A stretch of DNA of 64,000 nt from Bacteroidota bacterium (GCA_016699695.1 CP065006.1:3348001-3412000); one strand, 5' to 3'; counted from the stretch's first letter, positions 1 to 10,283 are shown. Program-made: numbers and translations. Notes: a model not told the origin generated them from the sequence alone.

Positions 1-2
1 AT

Positions 3-131
3 TTTAATGTCGAATCCCAATTTACATCGGGACTGAAAGCGGGTGCGCGGGTAAATACCACGCCTCTTGAGGCGAATAAAATAAAACCCATTGCAGATAC
101 CCCGTCAGCTTGCTGCGGAGAGCTTCATTAA
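3..131 (+). CDS. C-terminal tail of an unidentified protein (cut by window start)
   Basis: An open frame enters from the left edge and stops at TAA 129-131, giving the last 42 residues of a protein whose start lies outside the window. The tail contains two adjacent cysteines followed by Gly-Glu-Leu-His at the very end, which could bind metal, but no family is recognisable from this short piece. It is a real gene end only if the frame continues upstream; no other frame is open here. It converges on the flavodoxin gene that follows on the other strand. Confidence 0.4.
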   Translation, partial: FNVESQFTSGLKAGARVNTTPLEANKIKPIADTPSACCGELH

Positions 132-152
132 TCCGTTGCCACCTGAAGGTAC

Positions 153-581
153 TTACAGGCCTGAGTTTAAAAACTTGTCGAGAGCTGCCTTATGCTCGTG
201 ATTTATTTTTTCGCTTTTCGCTTTTAGGGTAAGTTGTATTTTCTCCCCATTTTTTCCAAGGGCCTTCTGCATATTTCTGAACATACTGCCAGTGGCTATT
301 TTATAGGTTGTAAACAGAGCCAGTTTGCTTCCATTTAATGGGGGCACTTGTTGTGCAAACTTTTGCCATTGTTTCTCAGGGTGCTGAAAAGCCACAAACA
401 AGCCATGCGTCCAACATCCTAAAAGAACCATATCATAACCAGTTATATCCTGTGGTTTTGCATCGTGAAAGGAAAGCACTTTACAATCGACCCCTTTTTC
501 TTTCAGGTAACTGGCTATGTTGTGCCCGAAATACTTTGTAGTGCCTTTTTTGCTCAGGTAAATAACCAATGCCTTGCTCAT
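153..581 (-). CDS. Flavodoxin-family protein
   Basis: 142-residue protein with a flavodoxin-like fold. The N-terminal strand is followed directly by a phosphate-binding loop (Ser-Lys-Lys-Gly-Thr-Thr, residues 10-15), where flavodoxins hold the FMN phosphate. A second strand-loop (about 50-60, VLLGCWTHG) sits where the isoalloxazine-binding 50s loop is expected. No signal peptide, so cytoplasmic. It probably carries electrons or acts as a small flavin-dependent reductase; the redox partner cannot be read from context. It stands alone, divergent from the oligopeptidase gene. Length matches short flavodoxins. The fold is likely; the exact reaction is unknown. Confidence 0.75.
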   Translation of the reverse strand: MSKALVIYLSKKGTTKYFGHNIASYLKEKGVDCKVLSFHDAKPQDITGYDMVLLGCWTHGLFVAFQHPEKQWQKFAQQVPPLNGSKLALFTTYKIATGSMFRNMQKALGKNGEKIQLTLKAKSEKINHEHKAALDKFLNSGL

Positions 582-629
582 GTTGTTAAATATTTTCAGA
601 TTGTCAGGTTAAGTATTCAAGAACTCATA

Positions 630-637
630 CAAAAATA
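630..637 (-). promoter_or_regulatory. Possible -7 box of the flavodoxin promoter
   Basis: On the minus strand this reads TATTTTTG, an exact match to the Bacteroidetes -7 consensus TAnnTTTG, about 50 bases upstream of the flavodoxin ATG. I see no good TTTG at the expected -33 distance, so support is partial. Confidence 0.3.
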
Positions 638-837
638 GGAATTTGATTTCTATTGAGCCTCATTCACCGCGGATATAAAATCGACTTATAAGGCTGTTTT
701 TTAATGCGAGCCAAATCGCTATTTTAGCACCCCCGAAAGCAATCAATAAAATTGTAGGAATTTCTGGCAAATATCCCATTGCAAGGTAAAAATGTGAATG
801 GGCTGTTGTGATATTATCCTCTTCAAACTGTAACTAT

Positions 838-2877
838 ATGAACGCACCTTTAGCTACTAAAATATCCAAAGAACTTACGCTTCATGGACATACCCGCACG
901 GATCACTATTTTTGGATGAACCAGCGGGGGAAGCCTGAAGTAGAGGCCTACCTGAATGCCGAGAATGAATACACCAAAAAGCAACTTTCTTCCACCGAAG
1001 AACTGCAGGATTTGCTTTTTAACGAAATGAAGGGCCGAATGAAACAAACCGACATGTCGGTGCCTTTTAAGGAGAACGGATATCATTATATCACACGACT
1101 TGAAGAAGGAAGGGAATATCCTATCTATTGCCGCAGGAAGGATAGCCCGGAGTCAGTCGAAGAAGTACTTTTAAACGTCAACGAAATGGCGGACGGATAT
1201 GCCTATTATCAGTTGGGAGGTTTTTCGATAAGCCCTGACAACATGATTTTAGCCTACTCAGTTGATACGGTAGGTAACAGGGTTTACACCCTGTACTTTA
1301 AAGACCTCAAAACAGGACAGCTTATCGACCGGCCAACTGATCATGTGGCGGGCAGGGCCACCTGGGCGAACGACAGTAAAACAGTTTTTTATACTTTAAA
1401 GGATGAACAAACCCTGCGTTCTCATCAGATCTGGCGATACCAGCTTGGATCGAATCAGCCTTCGGTTTTAATTTACCAGGAAGATGACGAGACTTTTGGT
1501 TGCTACATCACAAAAACCCGGTCGAAGAAATATCTAATGATTGGAAGTTCTGCTACTCTGAGTGACGAATACCGTGTACTGAAGGCAGACAATCCTTTGG
1601 GCGAATTCCGGCTTTTTCAGCCACGTATCAGAGGACTGGAATATAACCTGGGACATTACCAGGATCGTTTTTTGATTCGTACCAATCACGAAGCACAAAA
1701 TTTCAGGCTTATGGAAACCCCGGAGACGAACACCGGGCTTAGTAATTGGAAGGAGTTAATCCCTCATCGCGAAGCAGTATTGTTGGAGGGTTTTATGGTA
1801 TTCGATCGTTTTTTAGTGCTGGAAGAACGTGTGAAAGGTGTCAGCCAGATCAGGATTATCAATCGGCTTGAGGGTTCCGATCATACCATTGACTTCGGAG
1901 AAGACATCTATACCGCCTGGATGTCGGTGAACCCTGAATACGATGCCGAGGTGATTCGTCTAGGTTATTCCTCGCTCACTACCCCTACTACTACTTTTGC
2001 CTACCATGTGCATGAGCGCAGGCTTGAGGTACTCAAGCAACAGGAAATTGTTGGAGGGTATGATTCTTCTGCCTACGAAAGCAGGCGTATTTATGTCGTG
2101 GCAGCCGATGGCGCCGAGGTTCCTGTTTCTTTGGTATTTAAAAAAGGTACTCCACTGGATGGTTCTGCACCCTTACTGCTTAATGGTTATGGATCTTATG
2201 GTATATCGGCCGAAGCATTCTTCAGTTCGAACCGGCTAAGTTTGCTCGACAGAGGTTTTATCTGCGGAATTGCGCACATCCGGGGAGGACAGGAGTTGGG
2301 GCGTCATTGGTACGATGACGGTAAGCTATTGAAGAAGTGGAACACCTTTACCGATTACATAGCCTGTTGCAAATATCTGATCAATAATCGCTACACCAGC
2401 GCCGATCGACTTTTTGCCATGGGTGGTAGCGCAGGAGGAATGCTGGTAGCTGTTGTTGCCAATATGGAACCAGAATTGTTCAAAGGTATTGTGGCAGCTG
2501 TTCCCTTTGTCGATGTGGTTACTACCATGCTCGACGAAGAACTTCCGCTTACCACTGGCGAATACGACGAATGGGGAAACCCGAACGAAGAGGAGTACTA
2601 TCGTTACATGCTCTCTTATTCACCTTACGACAATGTAAAAGCGCAGGAATATCCCAATATCCTGGTTACTTCGGGATATCACGACTCGCAGGTACAGTAT
2701 TGGGAACCCGCCAAATGGGTGGCCAAATTAAGGGAAATAAAAAAAGACAATAATCTTTTGCTCCTGCACATGAAAATGGATACCGGACATGGTGGAGCTT
2801 CAGGAAGATTTGAATACTTGCGTGAAACAGCCCTGGAATATGCTTTTATGCTTTACCTGATGGGAATTCAGGAGTAA
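838..2877 (+). CDS. ptrB: Oligopeptidase B-like prolyl oligopeptidase (S9A)
   Basis: 679-residue serine peptidase of the prolyl oligopeptidase family. These enzymes cut short peptides, and oligopeptidase B cuts after basic residues. The N-terminal part (about 1-400) is the beta-propeller that limits substrate size; the C-terminal part is the alpha/beta hydrolase. The catalytic triad is visible: Ser531 in GGSAGG, Asp616 in SGYHDSQV, His651 in DTGHGG. The segment around TTGEYDEWGNP is typical of oligopeptidase B. I chose ATG 838 over the in-frame GTG at 808 because the extra ten residues are not family-like and no signal peptide results. Cytoplasmic. It is followed 51 bases later by an unrelated small membrane gene. 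Confidence 0.88.
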   Translation: MNAPLATKISKELTLHGHTRTDHYFWMNQRGKPEVEAYLNAENEYTKKQLSSTEELQDLLFNEMKGRMKQTDMSVPFKENGYHYITRLEEGREYPIYCRRKDSPESVEEVLLNVNEMADGYAYYQLGGFSISPDNMILAYSVDTVGNRVYTLYFKDLKTGQLIDRPTDHVAGRATWANDSKTVFYTLKDEQTLRSHQIWRYQLGSNQPSVLIYQEDDETFGCYITKTRSKKYLMIGSSATLSDEYRVLKADNPLGEFRLFQPRIRGLEYNLGHYQDRFLIRTNHEAQNFRLMETPETNTGLSNWKELIPHREAVLLEGFMVFDRFLVLEERVKGVSQIRIINRLEGSDHTIDFGEDIYTAWMSVNPEYDAEVIRLGYSSLTTPTTTFAYHVHERRLEVLKQQEIVGGYDSSAYESRRIYVVAADGAEVPVSLVFKKGTPLDGSAPLLLNGYGSYGISAEAFFSSNRLSLLDRGFICGIAHIRGGQELGRHWYDDGKLLKKWNTFTDYIACCKYLINNRYTSADRLFAMGGSAGGMLVAVVANMEPELFKGIVAAVPFVDVVTTMLDEELPLTTGEYDEWGNPNEEEYYRYMLSYSPYDNVKAQEYPNILVTSGYHDSQVQYWEPAKWVAKLREIKKDNNLLLLHMKMDTGHGGASGRFEYLRETALEYAFMLYLMGIQE

Positions 2878-2928
2878 GAGAGTTTTTTTTCGAAGAATGT
2901 TTGAAAGTGAAATCTAAATCTCATTACT

Positions 2929-3297
2929 ATGCGCGGTTTTCTTACAATTTTTTTGCTAATACTCTCCAATACTTTTATGACTCTTGCCTGGTACGGACAT
3001 TTAAAGTATGGAGAGTGGACCTGGGTAAAGAAGCTCGGGCTTATTGGAGTGATATTGCTTAGCTGGGGAATTGCCTTTTTTGAGTATATATTCCAGGTTC
3101 CGGCAAACCGTTTGGGCTACAATACACATGGGGGGCCTTTTAATCTATGGCAATTGAAAATTATTCAGGAAGTAATTACCCTGGTAGTCTTTACGGTATT
3201 TGTATTATTGGTTTTTAAGAAGGAGCAGTTTAGACTCAATCACCTGATTGGGTTTGTATTCCTGATTCTGGCGGTGGTTTTTATCTTCAAAAAATAG
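2929..3297 (+). CDS. DUF486 (DMT-type) small membrane protein
   Basis: 122 residues made almost entirely of hydrophobic helices, with about four membrane segments (roughly 3-22, 35-55, 76-97, 103-120). The pattern of NTFMTLAWYGHLK near the start and FEYIFQVPANRLGY in the middle is that of the DUF486 family, related to small multidrug-resistance and drug/metabolite transporters. The substrate is unknown. It lies just downstream of the oligopeptidase gene on the same strand and could be read with it, and it converges on the sensor-kinase gene. Confidence 0.8.
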   Translation: MRGFLTIFLLILSNTFMTLAWYGHLKYGEWTWVKKLGLIGVILLSWGIAFFEYIFQVPANRLGYNTHGGPFNLWQLKIIQEVITLVVFTVFVLLVFKKEQFRLNHLIGFVFLILAVVFIFKK

Positions 3298-3334
3298 CTC
3301 TGCCAGCGTTTTATCTTCTCAAATGCAATCCGAT

Positions 3335-6300
3335 CTAAAATCCTATGGTGAGGTATTTACCCACCACCTCGTAAAAGAGTGATGGGTTAATTGGTTTGGC
3401 CAGGTAGTCGTCAAAGCCGGCATTTTGAATTCTTTCTACATCCTGAGGCATGGCATAGGCTGTTTGGGCAATGATTACCTGCATAGGGTTAATCGCTTTT
3501 ATTTTGGCAGTAGCATCAAAGCCACTCATGATAGGCATTTTGATGTCCATCAATACTACATCGAATGATTTGCCCGATAAGAAGTAATTCACCGCCACCT
3601 GACCATCTTGTGCCCATACAAATTCAGATTTGGTCTTTTTTAACAAGCTTTTCAGGTATTGGTAATTGGCTGTTTCATCTTCCACAATCAGAATTTTTTT
3701 ATTGGTCCAATCGGGTGTCTCGTTTTTACTTTTTTTATTGTGGGTGGCACTAACTTTTTCTCCTTTGGTACCAAGGGGTATTTCAAGAAAGAAGGTAGAA
3801 CCTTTCTCAGATTCAGATTCAAGCCACAAACGGCATTTCATTAAATCGCACAAACGTACTGAGATTGCAAGGCCCAACCCACTTCCACGATAAAGCTTAG
3901 TGGTATTGTCTTCTATTTTTCGAAAACGCTCGAAAATAATTTCCTGATTTTCTTTAGAAATGCCAATTCCGGTATCCTTTACTGAAATGAGGATATTTTC
4001 GTTGTTTTTTTTGCAGCTAAACTCAATGAACCCCTGCTCGGTAAATTTAAAGGCATTGTTCAGCAGGTTGGTCAGTATTTGTTTTAGTCGGTAACTATCG
4101 GAAAAAATAGTCTGGTTAAGTTCCCGAAGCTCATGGTTGACCCTGAACTCCACATTTGATTTGGAATAACTTGTTTTATAGTAATTCGTGATATCATCAA
4201 TAAACTCATTCAGGCTAAACTGGTGGTTGTGCAATTTTAATTGGTCTGCTTCCATGCTCGATAAATCGAGAATGTCGTTCACAAGAACCAGCAAAGTGTC
4301 AGTGTTCCTGTTAATGAGTTCTACATACTCTTTGCGCTCTTCTGGGGTTATTCCTCGTTCATCGAGCAGGTTGGAGAAACCAACAATGGCATTAAGTGGT
4401 GTTCTGATTTCGTGCGACATGTTGGCCAGAAAGGATGTTTTTATTTTGTCCGATTCTTCAGCCCTGTTCTTAGCTTTGGCAAGTTCGTCGGTTCTAATTT
4501 CAATCAGGCTTTCGAGGTGATTACGGTGAAGCTCCAATTCCTGCTTTTGCTCCAGAATTTTATTGCGTTGCATTTCAACTTCATTCTTTTGCTGCAAAAT
4601 TTCTTGTTTTTGTGCTTCGAGCAGACAATTAGCGGTATTGAGTTCTTTCGTGCGGCCATCGACCATTTGTTTTAACCGCAGGCTTTGATTCTTGAAGCTG
4701 GTAACCCTCGAGAGATAAATAAAGTAAAGCAACAAAGCGATGCTTATGAGAAATAGAATACGAACCCACCAAAGCTGGTAAATGGGAGGCGTTATTCTTA
4801 TTTTTAGAAAAGTTCCCTGGTTGTTCCAGGTATTATCGTGGTTGGAGCCAATAACCCTGAAAGTGTATACTCCGCCAGGCAGGTTAGTATAACTGGCAAA
4901 TTGCTGGTTACCGCTTTCAATCCATTCTTTGTCGAAACCTTCTAGTTTGTATTTGAATTTATTTCTCGATGGATTGGCATAATCGAGGGCTGCAAAATGG
5001 ATGGTAATGTAATTATCGCGGTATGAGAGTTTCACTTCCGATAGCTCGCTTAAGGCTTTACCAAAATCTTTGTCTTTGTTGTATACTTTGAAATTGGTAA
5101 TTACTATGCGGGGAATAACCGTATTGACTGTGATATTTTCAGGTTTAAATTTGTTAAATCCGTTTTGTCCGCCAAAGTACATCCACCCATCTTTGTTTTG
5201 GTAGGAAGCTCCCCAAAAAAATGCATTTCCCTGCAAACCATCACTCTCGTAAAAATTGCTGAATTTCTCGGTAACAGGGTCAAACTTCGAAAGCCCGTTG
5301 CTGGTGCTAAGCCAGAGGTTTCCTTCTCTGTCCTCCAGGATTCCAAAGACTACATTGTGCGCCAGACCATTTTCAGTTGTATAGGTAAAAAATTCTTCTT
5401 TATTGGGGTCGAAGCGGTTTAATCCGCCTCCGTATGTCCCCAGCCACATAATTCCTTTTTTATCTTCATGAATTGCGAGCACATTGTTGTTCGAAAAGCT
5501 GCCCTTCTTCTTTTCTTCGCTTGTTTTCCAGTGCTTAACCTTAGGTTTTTCTTTGTAAAGTTCATCTTTTGCAATAAAATTAAGTCCATTGTTCCAGGTG
5601 CCCACCCAAAGGTTCCCTTTGGCATCGAAATAAATGGCTTTCGATTGAATGTTATTTCCGCTAAGGGAATGAGGGTTTTTCGGATTGTGTCGGAGGTAAT
5701 CCCATGTAAGCGTTTTTGGATTAAAACGACACAGTCCATTTTCTGTACCTATCCACAGGAAGCCCTTTGCATCTTCCACAATACCCTGAATGAAATTGGG
5801 AGTGTTGATTGGATCAGGCTCAAGCAAATAAGCACTGAAGGTATTGGTAGCTTTGTGATAGCGTTGCAGGTAACCATTCATGGTTCCACACCAAAGTGTA
5901 CCTTTCGAATCGACCAGCAAACTCTGAATGCCGTTGCTTTTTAACCCATTACCCGAGTTATCTGTTTTATAAACCATCCATTGGTGTGTTTTTGGGTCGT
6001 ACCGGTTCAATCCTCTGCCTATGGTGGCCGCCCATGTAGTTCCATCTGGCTCTTCGGTTATTGCCCTTACAATGTTGTGACTTAAGCTGTTGGTGTTTTC
6101 AGGATCATGCCGTATATGAAGAAATTCTTTAATTACCAGGCTTTTATAAACCCCATGCTCGGTGCCTACCCAAATAATGCTTTGGCTGTCTTTGAATGTT
6201 GTGCGGATTAGCTTATAATTCAACTCATTACGTTGTCCAAGTTCGGCGGTGAGACGAAAAAATTTCTTCGATGATATTTCAAATATTCTTAAGCCGTTTT

Positions 6301-7216
6301 CAGTTCCTATAAGCAGGTATCCCGGCTTAATCTCAACTATTGCATCAATGTGTTCGCTGTATTCATCGGAATAATTGCTGAAGGTTTCTGTAGCAGCGTT
6401 ATACAGATTTAAACCTCCTCCGCTGGTACCAACCCATAGGCGATTTTCACTGTCTTCGAATACACAGTACACACTATTGTTCGACAGACTTTTCTTGTTG
6501 TGGGGCGAATGCTGATAGATGGTGAAATTATCCGTTTTTTTGTTGTAACGATTTAAACCGCCACCTTGTGTGCCTATCCAGATGGTGCCATGAGAATCTT
6601 CATATATTTCTCTCACAATGTCGTGGCTGAGTGAATTCTTTTGCGAAGGAATATTTTTGTAACAGGTAAACCTTTCGTTTTCCTGTAAACTTTTAGTAGA
6701 TTTTGTTCTGAATAATCCGTGGTTCCAGGTTCCAATCCAAAGATTTCCTTCGCTGTCTTCCAGAATTTTCCAGGCACTGGTACCGGTAAAGCCATGCAGG
6801 GTATCGCGGCTACCATAATAACGTTTAAACCGTTGTGTTTTTTGGTCGAACTTGTTTAATCCACCTTCCTGGGTGCCTGCCCAGATAAATCCATTGCGGT
6901 CTTCGATTATGCTTCGGATAGCATTGCTCGACAGGGAGTTTGTATCGTCTTCGCTATTCGCAAATAGTTTAAGGCTGTAACCATCATAACGCGCCAGTCC
7001 ATCTACCGAACCAAACCAGATAAAACCATCTTTGCTTTCGATGATGGAATGTACAATGCTTAACGAAACATCTCCTTCAATACCAATGGGTTCAAACTGA
7101 AGCCGAACGGGTTGGGCGTAAATGCTTAATACACCTGGAAAGGATAGAAGAAAGGCCCAAAGCAAGCTTCTACCTCTCATCACAATTATATGTAAACTAT
7201 CTTTCGAAGGTATCAT
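3335..7216 (-). CDS. Hybrid sensor histidine kinase with periplasmic beta-propeller
   Basis: 1293-residue membrane sensor. A signal peptide (hydrophobic stretch about 15-34) is followed by many two-component regulator propeller repeats (about 45-690; recurrent WxGT, GGLNRY and EDSxGxxWIGT units), a Y_Y_Y domain (about 745-805), one membrane helix (about 812-834) and a coiled coil. The kinase core follows: HisKA with His935 in SHEIRTPL, then an ATPase domain with DTGIGI and GSGLGL motifs. A receiver domain ends the protein, with phospho-acceptor Asp1224 in LMDIKMP. The architecture resembles the hybrid systems that sense glycans in Bacteroidetes, but it stops after the receiver: there is no AraC-type DNA-binding domain. 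Output must pass to a separate protein not evident here. No polysaccharide-utilisation genes are adjacent. Confidence 0.93.
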   Translation of the reverse strand: MIPSKDSLHIIVMRGRSLLWAFLLSFPGVLSIYAQPVRLQFEPIGIEGDVSLSIVHSIIESKDGFIWFGSVDGLARYDGYSLKLFANSEDDTNSLSSNAIRSIIEDRNGFIWAGTQEGGLNKFDQKTQRFKRYYGSRDTLHGFTGTSAWKILEDSEGNLWIGTWNHGLFRTKSTKSLQENERFTCYKNIPSQKNSLSHDIVREIYEDSHGTIWIGTQGGGLNRYNKKTDNFTIYQHSPHNKKSLSNNSVYCVFEDSENRLWVGTSGGGLNLYNAATETFSNYSDEYSEHIDAIVEIKPGYLLIGTENGLRIFEISSKKFFRLTAELGQRNELNYKLIRTTFKDSQSIIWVGTEHGVYKSLVIKEFLHIRHDPENTNSLSHNIVRAITEEPDGTTWAATIGRGLNRYDPKTHQWMVYKTDNSGNGLKSNGIQSLLVDSKGTLWCGTMNGYLQRYHKATNTFSAYLLEPDPINTPNFIQGIVEDAKGFLWIGTENGLCRFNPKTLTWDYLRHNPKNPHSLSGNNIQSKAIYFDAKGNLWVGTWNNGLNFIAKDELYKEKPKVKHWKTSEEKKKGSFSNNNVLAIHEDKKGIMWLGTYGGGLNRFDPNKEEFFTYTTENGLAHNVVFGILEDREGNLWLSTSNGLSKFDPVTEKFSNFYESDGLQGNAFFWGASYQNKDGWMYFGGQNGFNKFKPENITVNTVIPRIVITNFKVYNKDKDFGKALSELSEVKLSYRDNYITIHFAALDYANPSRNKFKYKLEGFDKEWIESGNQQFASYTNLPGGVYTFRVIGSNHDNTWNNQGTFLKIRITPPIYQLWWVRILFLISIALLLYFIYLSRVTSFKNQSLRLKQMVDGRTKELNTANCLLEAQKQEILQQKNEVEMQRNKILEQKQELELHRNHLESLIEIRTDELAKAKNRAEESDKIKTSFLANMSHEIRTPLNAIVGFSNLLDERGITPEERKEYVELINRNTDTLLVLVNDILDLSSMEADQLKLHNHQFSLNEFIDDITNYYKTSYSKSNVEFRVNHELRELNQTIFSDSYRLKQILTNLLNNAFKFTEQGFIEFSCKKNNENILISVKDTGIGISKENQEIIFERFRKIEDNTTKLYRGSGLGLAISVRLCDLMKCRLWLESESEKGSTFFLEIPLGTKGEKVSATHNKKSKNETPDWTNKKILIVEDETANYQYLKSLLKKTKSEFVWAQDGQVAVNYFLSGKSFDVVLMDIKMPIMSGFDATAKIKAINPMQVIIAQTAYAMPQDVERIQNAGFDDYLAKPINPSLFYEVVGKYLTIGF

Positions 7217-7554
7217 CTCGCTGAATTCTGAATCAGATAATCAATCGCTTTTCCTACACAATTGTTTAATTTCACAATGAATATAATAAAAAGCCATTAA
7301 ATATGGTGAATAAGATTAGGTTTATTGCCGGTAAAAATAGTTGACTCAATTGTTTGTGAGCATGACATTGTGCAGCATGGCTGCCCTCTTATACTAAATC
7401 TGGTTGTGAATTTCCCTATCAGGTCTTGTTTTTTTAAGCCAGTATTTCGTTAACATGCTGTTAATGAGTAAACAATTTATTGATTTATGGGTTAAAGGAT
7501 TAATATGCTTTACCTCTGCAATTCAATGCTTAATGGAACCGAAAATAGAAGACA
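7217..7554. other. Divergent intergenic region, sensor kinase / msrB
   Basis: 338 bases between two divergent genes, AT-rich, presumably holding both promoters. I found no exact TTTG/TAnnTTTG pair, no strong hairpin and no plausible small ORF. Confidence 0.4.
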
Positions 7555-7986
7555 ATGAAAATATTTTTTGTGTTGGTTTTTGTTTGTAGTTCAGTCTTAA
7601 CGCTAAAAGCCCAGGAAAAAATGAAATTTAACGAGTTGACATTCGAAGAAGAAAGAATTATAATTCACAAAGGTACTGAGGCGCCTTTTACAGGAAAATA
7701 TAATGACCATAAGGTTGCGGGAACTTATACTTGCAAGCAATGCGATACCCCCCTTTATAAATCGGACGATAAGTTTAATTCGCATTGTGGCTGGCCCAGT
7801 TTCGACGACGAAATTAAGGGAGCGGTGAAGCACGTGCCCGATGCCGATGGCCGCCGCACTGAAATTGTGTGTGCCAACTGTGGCGGACATCTTGGCCATG
7901 TTTTTTTGGGCGAGGGGTTTACCGACAAAAATACGCGACACTGTGTAAACTCCCTTTCGCTTAATTTTGTTCCAAAGGCTGAATAG
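7555..7986 (+). CDS. msrB: Peptide methionine-(R)-S-oxide reductase, exported
   Basis: 143 residues; reduces the R form of methionine sulfoxide in oxidised proteins. The N-terminal 20 residues form a signal peptide ending in Lys-Ala-Gln, so the enzyme probably works in the periplasm. Two CxxC pairs bind structural zinc (Cys60/Cys63 and Cys106/Cys109). The catalytic Cys130 sits in TRHCVNS, and Cys78 before GWPSF may be the resolving cysteine. All hallmark motifs (GWPSF, GGHLGHVF, RHCVNS) are intact. The electron donor for a periplasmic MsrB is not encoded nearby. It stands alone, divergent from the sensor kinase. Confidence 0.95.
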   Translation: MKIFFVLVFVCSSVLTLKAQEKMKFNELTFEEERIIIHKGTEAPFTGKYNDHKVAGTYTCKQCDTPLYKSDDKFNSHCGWPSFDDEIKGAVKHVPDADGRRTEIVCANCGGHLGHVFLGEGFTDKNTRHCVNSLSLNFVPKAE

Positions 7987-8120
7987 GCTTTTTTTTTCAA
8001 TATTAATTAACCAATCAGTCCAATATTATCTTGGAATCTACTCTGGTTAACTGACAATTGTTGTTGCGTGCATCAAAATCATTTTGCATTTTTATTTCCT
8101 TAATTTTATTCACTCCGGAT

Positions 8121-10205
8121 ATGAAAAAGCTTTATGGTTCAATTCTATTTACCGTGCTCCTAATCAGTAGTTGTAATATGACCCCAACAAAACCCGAAGA
8201 AACAATAATCGACAAACCCACCGTGGAATTAAAAGGCAACAGGCTCACCCCCGAATTGCTATGGGCATTTGGCCGGGTAGGCGAAGTGGCCCTCTCTCCC
8301 GATGGGCAAAGCATCCTTTACAGTGTAAAATATTACGATGTAGCCGAGAACAAAGGCAATTCCGAAATCTATCTGATGAATATCGATGGAAGTGGTAAAA
8401 AACAAATAACTCATTCGGCCAAAAGCGAATCGAACATTTGCTGGCGCCCCGATGGAAAGAAAATTGCTTTTCTCTACTCCGACGACATAGGAACCCAACT
8501 ATGGGAAATGGATCCCGATGGCACCAACCGGAAAAAAATATCACAGGTAGAGGGTGGCATTACGGGATTTAAATTTTCGCCCGACCAAACTAAAATTGTG
8601 TATTCGAAAGAAGTTACCCGTACCGATAAAGTGATAGACCGGCATCCTGATTTGCCCAAAGCCAATGCTTATCTGGGCAACGACCTGATGATACGCCACT
8701 GGGATTCGTGGAAAGATTCGCACAGCCATTTGTTTGTCGCAGACTATACAGGCGATTCCCTTCTGAATTTAAAAGACATCATGGAAGGCGAGTTGTTCGA
8801 TTCGCCCAAAAAACCTTTCGGAGGAATGGAACAGGTAGCCTGGTCGCCCGATAGCAAAAGCCTTGTGTATACCTCTCAAAAGTTGTCGGGTGCCGAATAT
8901 GCCCGTTCGACCAATACCGATTTGTACCATTACCAATTAGAAACAGGCCAAACCAACAACCTTACCCAGGGAATGATGGGCTATGACATCAACCCTGTGT
9001 TTTCGCCCAATGGAAAATACCTTGCTTTCGAAAGCATGGAGCACGATGGTTACGAGTCCGACCTGAATCGTTTGTTTATACTCGATCTCCAAACAGGTTC
9101 CATGAGCAATTGTTCCGACAACTTCGACCAGATGGTGCATGGCCTCGTGTGGGACGAAAAGAGCGAAAACCTCTACTTTACAAGCGACTGGCATGCCCGT
9201 TATCAGGTTTACGAATATAACCTACTCTCGAAAACCTATCGTGCCCTTACACAAGGCGATCACAATTACCAGGCGGTTTGGTACAGCTCAGGAAAATTGA
9301 TAGCCACCAAAATGTCCATTTCCATGCCTACTGAAGTTTTCTCAGTGGATATTTCCAATGGCACCGAAACCCAACTATCGGATGTAAACTCAGAATTGCT
9401 GGCTAAACTCAACATGGGAAAGGTCGAAGAACGCTGGGTAAAAACCACCGACAATAAGCAGATGCTTGTTTGGGTAATCTATCCTCCCGATTTCGATTCA
9501 ACAAAAAAATATCCCGCTCTGCTTTATTGCCAGGGTGGACCTCAATCGTCGGTAAGCCAGTTTTTCTCTTACAGGTGGAATTTCCAACTTATGGCAGCCA
9601 ACGATTACATTGTGGTGGCTCCAAACCGCAGAGGCCTGCCAAGCTTTGGCCATGAATGGAATAAACAGATAAGCGGCGACTACGGCGGGCAAAACATGAA
9701 AGATTACCTCAGTGCCATCGATGCACTTGCCCTCGAACCCTATGTGGACGAAAACAGGTTGGGTGCAGTAGGGGCCAGCTATGGTGGTTTTTCGGTATAC
9801 TGGCTTGCCGGTAACCACCAGAACCGGTTTAAGGCCTTTATTGCCCACGATGGTATTTTTAACCTCGAGGCGCAATACCTCGAAACAGAAGAAACCTTTT
9901 TTGTGGAATGGGATCTGGGTGGACCTTACTGGGACCAGTCGAACCGGATCGCCCAGAGGTCTTATGCCAACTCTCCTCATTTGTTTGTCGATCGATGGAA
10001 CACCCCCATCATGGTGATACATGGCGAAAAAGATTACCGTGTTCTATACAGCCAGGGTTTACAGGCATATACTGCGGCAAGGCTGCGTGGTATTCCTGCC
10101 AGGTACCTTCATTTTCCGGAAGAAAACCATTGGGTATTAGCCCCGCAGAATAGCATCCTCTGGCACCGCGAATTTTATATTTGGCTCGACCAGTGGCTTA
10201 AGTAA
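8121..10205 (+). CDS. S9-family dipeptidyl/acylaminoacyl peptidase lipoprotein
   Basis: 694-residue secreted serine peptidase. The first 20 residues form a lipoprotein signal with a lipobox ending in ISSC, so it is anchored to a membrane, probably facing the periplasm. Residues about 50-430 hold TolB/PD40-like propeller blades (repeated SPDGxxI units), and the last 260 residues are the alpha/beta hydrolase. Triad: Ser553 in GASYGG, Asp638 in HGEKDYRV, His670 in ENHWV. It likely releases dipeptides or acyl amino acids from peptides for nutrition. I placed the start at ATG 8121 because it gives the clean lipoprotein signal; an upstream in-frame start at 8058 would bury it. Confidence 0.9.
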   Translation: MKKLYGSILFTVLLISSCNMTPTKPEETIIDKPTVELKGNRLTPELLWAFGRVGEVALSPDGQSILYSVKYYDVAENKGNSEIYLMNIDGSGKKQITHSAKSESNICWRPDGKKIAFLYSDDIGTQLWEMDPDGTNRKKISQVEGGITGFKFSPDQTKIVYSKEVTRTDKVIDRHPDLPKANAYLGNDLMIRHWDSWKDSHSHLFVADYTGDSLLNLKDIMEGELFDSPKKPFGGMEQVAWSPDSKSLVYTSQKLSGAEYARSTNTDLYHYQLETGQTNNLTQGMMGYDINPVFSPNGKYLAFESMEHDGYESDLNRLFILDLQTGSMSNCSDNFDQMVHGLVWDEKSENLYFTSDWHARYQVYEYNLLSKTYRALTQGDHNYQAVWYSSGKLIATKMSISMPTEVFSVDISNGTETQLSDVNSELLAKLNMGKVEERWVKTTDNKQMLVWVIYPPDFDSTKKYPALLYCQGGPQSSVSQFFSYRWNFQLMAANDYIVVAPNRRGLPSFGHEWNKQISGDYGGQNMKDYLSAIDALALEPYVDENRLGAVGASYGGFSVYWLAGNHQNRFKAFIAHDGIFNLEAQYLETEETFFVEWDLGGPYWDQSNRIAQRSYANSPHLFVDRWNTPIMVIHGEKDYRVLYSQGLQAYTAARLRGIPARYLHFPEENHWVLAPQNSILWHREFYIWLDQWLK

Positions 10206-10283
10206 GATGCACCTAGCTCTGTTTATTTTGAAGCAATATTATAGAAAGTTTTTTTGTAACTTTTTGCTTTCATATTAGCCGCT

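Noticed and set aside
5468..5944. A 158-codon plus-strand frame inside the propeller kinase
   Set aside because: Produced by the repeated propeller units read backwards; no independent evidence.
9498..10022. A 174-codon minus-strand frame inside the S9 peptidase
   Set aside because: Antisense to the catalytic domain of a convincing peptidase gene.
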